DNA of 64,000 nt from Drosophila persimilis. Its lineage: Eukaryota; Arthropoda; Insecta; Diptera; Drosophilidae. Below, piece after piece: positions 58,701-64,000 of the stretch. Made by a program: the position numbers and the translations under genes. The stretch covers positions 15,314,001 through 15,378,000 of the forward strand of contig NW_020825288.1 of the NCBI RefSeq assembly GCF_003286085.1, written 5' to 3'. Below the pieces are notes generated by a model. It was given only the letters and a program-made list of their open reading frames with translations, was not told where the DNA came from and did not search any database. The stretch's first letter is position 1, and the number at the start of each line of letters is the position of its first letter.

Positions 58701-61700
58701 AACAACAGTGGCAGAAGGGAAAGGATATGAAGAAAAAAACATTGCCGGGCAACTGCCGCTGCTGCTGTTTCTGTCCCTCTCTGTCGGCTCGGCCCACACT
58801 CGACAGCAAAGTTAAAATTGCAAGTAAAGCTTTTATCACGTGTTTATGCCTTCCGTCCCCCTTCCCCTCCATGGCCGGACTCCGCAGCGGAGAGTGTGCC
58901 CGAAGTCGTAAGTAGGTTGCTTGCAGCGGCTAGGACTTCGTTTTTGGCATAGAAAATAGCTGAAAATCGAATTCCTTTTGTCTGTCTGTTTACTGTGTCT
59001 CCCCGCCCACGCCCCCGCTCCCTCCATCTTCCACTTACTATTACAGTGTGAGTAAGTGTGTGTGCTAAGGAAGCAAAGGGAACAAAGGGAGACTGCAGTC
59101 CCCAAGACCAAATACCAATAAAATTTACTGCACAGTCCTGCTGCCTGCCAGTGCTGAGACTCTGTACGGTGCAGGATTGGCTTCCTGGCCTTTTCTCCAC
59201 TCGACAATCAGTTGGTAAAAATAGGAGGAAAATAGCGATTTAAGAGAATTTTATTTACATAGGCTTCACATCAGGTCTGCTCAAAACAATGCCAGTCTCT
59301 GGGATTTCTTAATTACCAGAAATTCAGCTGGGTTCATGTGAATGCGCAGATAGCCTCAATATCTGTAATGATTAGAACACAAAGCCCCTGCGCACTCGCC
59401 TTGTTCGTGCGCCGACGGACGACGACGACTCAGAACGTTTTTTTACAATAGTGAGATAAAATATACCCCATTTACATACTTTTAGGAAAATTTGTATAAT
59501 ACATATTATTTTAGTGGATTGCATTTCTTAATTCCTATTAAAATGTTTCCCTTGGAAGCTTAACAAGTAATGAAATCCAAAGATCAAAGATAGCTACAGA
59601 CACCGTGTAATCTTATAGAAATATATAATAATATTTTTGCAAGTGTAAAGAAGATGTACTTTCCTTAATTTCTTGTTAATTCCACAACTAAGCCCTTGTT
59701 AAATCCTAAATATATCAACCAAGGATAAGTTTTCAGTTTTCTTCCAAACATACTTTGTGTCGATTTGGCCAACAGGGCCGGCAACACTGTCTTCTCTTGG
59801 CCATAATCGAGTTGATCATCATAATGCGCTTTGTGACGTTGCGTCAACTTCAAGTGGTTTGGGGCTCGGTGCCTCAGTGCCTGCCGCTTTCTGGGCGGCC
59901 CCAAAGCTGTGCATATTTTACACAATCTTTTGGACTCATCCCCCTGCTCTACCCTCAGCCGCACCGTCAACCTTCTATCCACAGTGTGGACCGCACACAA
60001 CACAACTTTTGGTTGAGATTTATCGTGCAACTTGGCCAAAGAGTTGAACCAGTGCGATTCGGGCAGAGTTGTGGGACTGGGTAGGGTAGGTAGGGGGATT
60101 GAGTGGGAATTCCGGCAATGCCTTTGGCTGGCCTGGTCTTGGACCCGTTCCTGAATCCAGATCTGGGCATACTTTCATCCTTTACGACAAAACGTTGCTA
60201 CCCGTTGGTACCGTTCCGATGTATTCCATTTGAGGCTGGCATTCAGTGGAATTGGCTGCCTTCGCTCATCTCCTCATAAAGCGGGCAATTTGGCGAGCAT
60301 CGAGAATGATACTGATACTGATTCGAATCCCATCAATGATGGGCAAATGAATTGAAAGTTATTTTGATTGCCAATCGATTGGGTGGGATAGGGTTAATTC
60401 GTAATTGGGGATAGGCCCGGCCTGGCATGCATAAATTTGGCAAATACGGGGGCGCTGCGATAATTGTATGCATATGCTGTAAGATTTTAGCATTTTAATG
60501 ACATATTTACGCCATGGACAATCAGCTGGCCAATCTATCGTATTTTCATCTAATTTTCATGTAAATAAGCCAATCCATCCGCTCCGGGACACCGAGCTTG
60601 TGCCCACACAGTCAGGCCCCACGGAAAGTTCAATTGCAGGTCGGCCACAGCTTAGGGTCGTGGCGAGTCAACTGGTGCCATAACCTGAGCCTGCTAAGCA
60701 TCCTTTCTGGCTATCAAAACTGGCAACAATCCGTTGTTTGACCAACGCACAGCCTGGCCAAGGGGGCTGGAGCTCGCATACCTGATCCACAGTGACTGCA
60801 CAAAGTAAACTCGCACACACACTCATGCAGCGATTCAGGCGCACAGTTTAGTCATGGCTCGCCTTTCCAGTTCCGACTGCTTGCCTCCGAAAAAAAGCAA
60901 GAAAAATGAGGAAAAATCCAACGTAACATGGCTTGGCTAAAAGGCATACCAGCCGGCAGCAGGAACAGCACACGACCAGTAGCCAGTAGCTAGTGGCCAG
61001 GTGCTCTCCCCTCAATTCCCGCTCTCCCTGGGCAACTACTTCGCAGACCGTTTCACAAAACGTTATATGCAAATCGCATTTGGCATACATATTTAGCAGT
61101 TCTTGCCACACAGTCAAAGGAGTCAACACTGAGCAAAAATTCAGCCAGCATTGATTAATTTTCCAAGAGATTTGTGCATATGGCAAATGAAGGCACACTT
61201 TTAACAACTTTCTTTTATGGGTATTCGATCGGATTACCGTCTGTGAAGCAAGTGTTTCGGGGCTTTCTGCCTGAGATCCGCGAGTATTAGGCTTCGGCTT
61301 GGGGTCGCTGTGCTGTCACTGCATATCAACGTATTACTTTCTGAACTTCAACAGGAAGGGTACCACAGTCTCATATTTGCATTTCTCTCAGTGAGCATTG
61401 AACAACCGAGAGCAGAGCCTCCTGGCATTAGCATATGCCAGCGACAGTTGCCTCCTGCAAGGTTACACAAGCAGACGCACACGATAAATAGGATATTCGA
61501 GTCACAGTTGTAAGGACTGCAGAGATACCCACTCCGCCCTCTCTCTCTCTGACCTCCTCCCGTGCTCACATTAAAAGTAAAAGCAGCCTTTTTGTGCCGC
61601 TTGGTATTTATAAATGTCCTGGACATCGATCTGTTCCGTGATACGGATATGGATATGGATATGGATGAGATGAGGTATCTCTAGCAGTCGGGATAATTGG

Positions 61701-62689
61701 CTTAACTTAGCCTGATGAAAAATGCAGCCGGCTTTTAGGCGCACCCAAATTCCTCAGAGCAGGGCCCCAGAAGGGGAAGAATCTGGAGCTGGGGCCAAAG
61801 CAGGGAAATTATTGAGCTGGGGAACTTTGAGTTGTGCTAATTGAAAAGCACAAGACGGGCGGCGGAAGAAGCCGTTTGGTCAAAAGGAAATTAATTGCAA
61901 ATGACAAACACTTGACCGTAGGATATCCTTTCAATTTGAAGTTTTTTTTTCTGCCTCCATCAGATATCCGTGTGCCATTTGCCAGGCTCCGCCTCGGTCC
62001 GGGGTATCGATGCCATTTAATTTCCGTGCTGGCACCAAACTTTAAACTGTCCCGGGTCCGGGTCCGGATCCAGACTCGGGGCGTTGCTCAAAGTTTCGGT
62101 GAAAGCTTGGCGCTCCGGCAAGGTGAGCCAAATTCCGGGCTCTCTCTCACGTTCAATCTCTCTCCCGCTCTCTGTGTTGCCTGAGCCGCTAAACTTGTAT
62201 AACTAACGGAACAACAAATCATCAGGCATACCTACTATATAAATAATCCAAGCAAACAAAGAAGCAGCGCAAAAGGGTGTCCATCTAGGCCAGAGATGAG
62301 GGAAGGGACACACACACACAGTAAATGAGAAGGGGACGACTGGGACGGGGTGCTGCGGGGTATCGACATGACATCTCTGTGGCAATCAGGCAGCCAGCCA
62401 CCTAGCCGCAGTCGCAGTAGCAGTAGAAGTTGTTGGTGCTGTAATTCCGGAAGGGAACCGCTGACAGTCGCGACAGTTTTGTGCTCTACCTTTACACAGA
62501 CAGCCCACGCCACCCACGCCACCCACTCTCTCACCCGCAGCCACTCGCTGTCGCCGCCGTCTGGCATTGCGGTTAATGAAAACTGCGATTTTACTTGGCG
62601 AAAATTGGGTCGCTGTTGGGTCTGTTCTTGTTTCAGTTTCCAGTCCCTGTTCCTGGGCCTGTATCTGTCCCTGTCTCTTTCTATGCGCC

Positions 62690-62720
62690 TTTCGCTGTCT
62701 CTGTCTCTGTCTCTGTCTGG
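62690..62720. repeat. (CTGTCT)n repeat in a pyrimidine-rich stretch
   Basis: CTGTCT hexamers in a longer CTG/TCT-rich run from about 62,640 to 62,760. Confidence 0.8.
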
Positions 62721-63614
62721 GTCTGCTGCTGTGTCTGTGTCTGCTGCTCTGTCGGTTTTTACTGCTGTTGCAGCATTTGCCTGTTTTGCATTTACTTACT
62801 GGCTGCCATTTACTGAAGCTTTTTCAACCCGACAGAACTCCTGAAATGCAAGGGTATGCTCTCTTCTTGCAGCAGTATGTGACCGTCCCCGAAGCAGTAA
62901 TAAAAGCCGAGTCGATATGGCAATATATCTCTACGATATGAATACAGTACCTCTGAAGGCTTCCATGCGTTCGGTCCAGTCAGATAAATATTTATATTTG
63001 TGGCCCCTTTGTGTCAGTAAATGCACAAAGCAGCCAAGCCCCAGAAAAGACTTTATTTCAATATATTTTCCTTAAATTTCAATTACATTATTTTCACATT
63101 ATTTAGCGGGTATTTTATAGTCGGACTAGGCGACTAAACAGCCCTTATACATATTTATTGTTCGTCTTTGTTTCTCTTTTTGTCGCTTTTTTTGGCTGGC
63201 AGCCGACACCAAAGAGTTGCAAGAGGCAAGAGGCAGCGCAGGCAATGGAGGGGAAAACTGTCTGCAGGGTTTTCGCCAATTTCCATACCATTTACTCTAC
63301 GCGAGTCGAGTATTTGGTTTTTGGAGGAAGAATAAATATGCCAACGGATTCGGGTTAGATCATAAAGCGATATGGAATGCCTGAACAAGCAAATAAATGC
63401 TGGATATGTTTTCCGATGCAATCTCTGGGGCACGTACAGTGCGTTTCAGGAGTGTAACTGCCAAACTGCGGCACTTTATAGGGTGAAATTAATCCATATG
63501 ATATCAATATCTAAGCCAGGCAGCTCTTGGATATGTTATAGGGCTTAGCTTTCAAATTGGGTCTTCAACTAAGTGGAAATATTGAAAAATACATATGTAT
63601 ACAAAAACTAAACA

Positions 63615-63655
63615 CAGCAAGTGGGCCAACCCCCGGCTCACTTGCCCAAACCTTT
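63615..63655 (-). repeat. Dispersed repeat copy B with GC-rich hairpin core
   Basis: The inverted arms GCAAGTG (63617-63623) and CACTTGC (63639-63645), extended by GCC and GGC, enclose an AACCCCC loop. The 17-bp core is identical to that at 12.33 kb. As in copy A, the island is embedded in AT-rich sequence, consistent with two copies of one dispersed element. Confidence 0.45.
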
Positions 63656-64000
63656 ATTTTTATATAATAGAAAGATATATGTGAATTTCGAATTTGAATC
63701 TGGTTTAATATTTAAATATAAAATAAATTACAGAAATTAGAATACGTTTTTTAAAATAGTACTAATTTTACCTCAAAGACTTCTTAATTTTATTGAGCAC
63801 ATTAATCCTTTAAGTCGTGATATTTTAAGTCATTGAAAATGTCAAACATAATCTCAATAAAGAGGTATCTACATATACTCAAGATGTACTATTCTTTGAT
63901 CATAAAATCTTCGCATCCTCGAACGAAATGCCCTGTAGTAATCAAAACAAATAGTAATAGGAATAAAAAAGAGTGTACATTGACATCCCAATGGACCCTG

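Larger units (their letters stand above)
48136..63600. other. Non-coding stretch to near the right end of the window
   Basis: No gene can be supported. Frames near 48.9-49.6, 52.0, 57.8-58.2 and 59.7-60.0 kb lack domains, and several lack an ATG. Notable only for microsatellites, a possible decayed coding remnant at 54.1-54.5 kb and a TATAAA word at about 57.71 kb without other promoter features. Confidence 0.55.

Noticed and set aside
59665..60039. 124-codon minus frame
   Set aside because: Begins at TTG without an ATG and overlaps equally long plus-strand frames; no domain.

Overview
The window looks like euchromatic DNA from a fruit fly of the Drosophila obscura group (D. pseudoobscura and relatives). 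The reasons are an insect-type coronin reading frame, fly-type start contexts and splice signals (branch point CTAAT, pyrimidine tract, CAG acceptor), many short microsatellites of varied unit, and small DNA-transposon remnants. The species is inferred from general character, not proven. Coding density is very low. Most of the 64 kb reads as intergenic or intronic DNA, and most of the long open frames in it are chance frames through GC-rich simple repeats.

Three places carry convincing or reasonable coding signal. (1) 24.9-26.3 kb, minus strand: an intact, intronless coronin-type WD40 gene, best explained as a retrocopy of the fly coronin gene with a remodelled, shortened C-terminus. (2) 26.67-27.0 kb, plus strand: a divergently placed 108-residue frame whose cysteine/histidine spacing resembles a divergent RING-CH (MARCH-like) zinc-binding domain. 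(3) 37.88-38.22 kb, minus strand: an exon with a very strong splice acceptor, encoding an alternating His-rich tract followed by a proline-rich tract. It ends at a stop codon embedded in a good-looking splice donor. About 2 kb downstream on the same strand are two adjacent AATAAA signals near 35.87 kb, so 35.86-37.88 kb may be its long 3' UTR. Its upstream exons were not found and may lie outside the window behind an intron of more than 25 kb.

Mobile DNA: a 1,194-bp element at 40,530-41,723 has perfect 36-bp terminal inverted repeats starting CACTATG and a CGTCGC target duplication, with broken coding remnants inside. It fits a decayed Transib-type element. A Tc1/mariner-like left end lies at 9,482. 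Two copies of a 17-bp GC-rich core in AT-rich surroundings (12.33 kb and 63.63 kb) and two related blocks of CTGTTA...TAACAG units (44.43 kb and 48.04 kb) look like dispersed repeats.

The remaining stretches (1-9.4, 9.5-24.8, 27-35.8, 38.2-40.5, 41.7-44.4, 44.7-48.0 and 48.1-64 kb) hold microsatellites, AT-rich islands, small hairpins and a few weak small-ORF candidates. No tRNA, rRNA, CRISPR array or recognised microRNA was seen.
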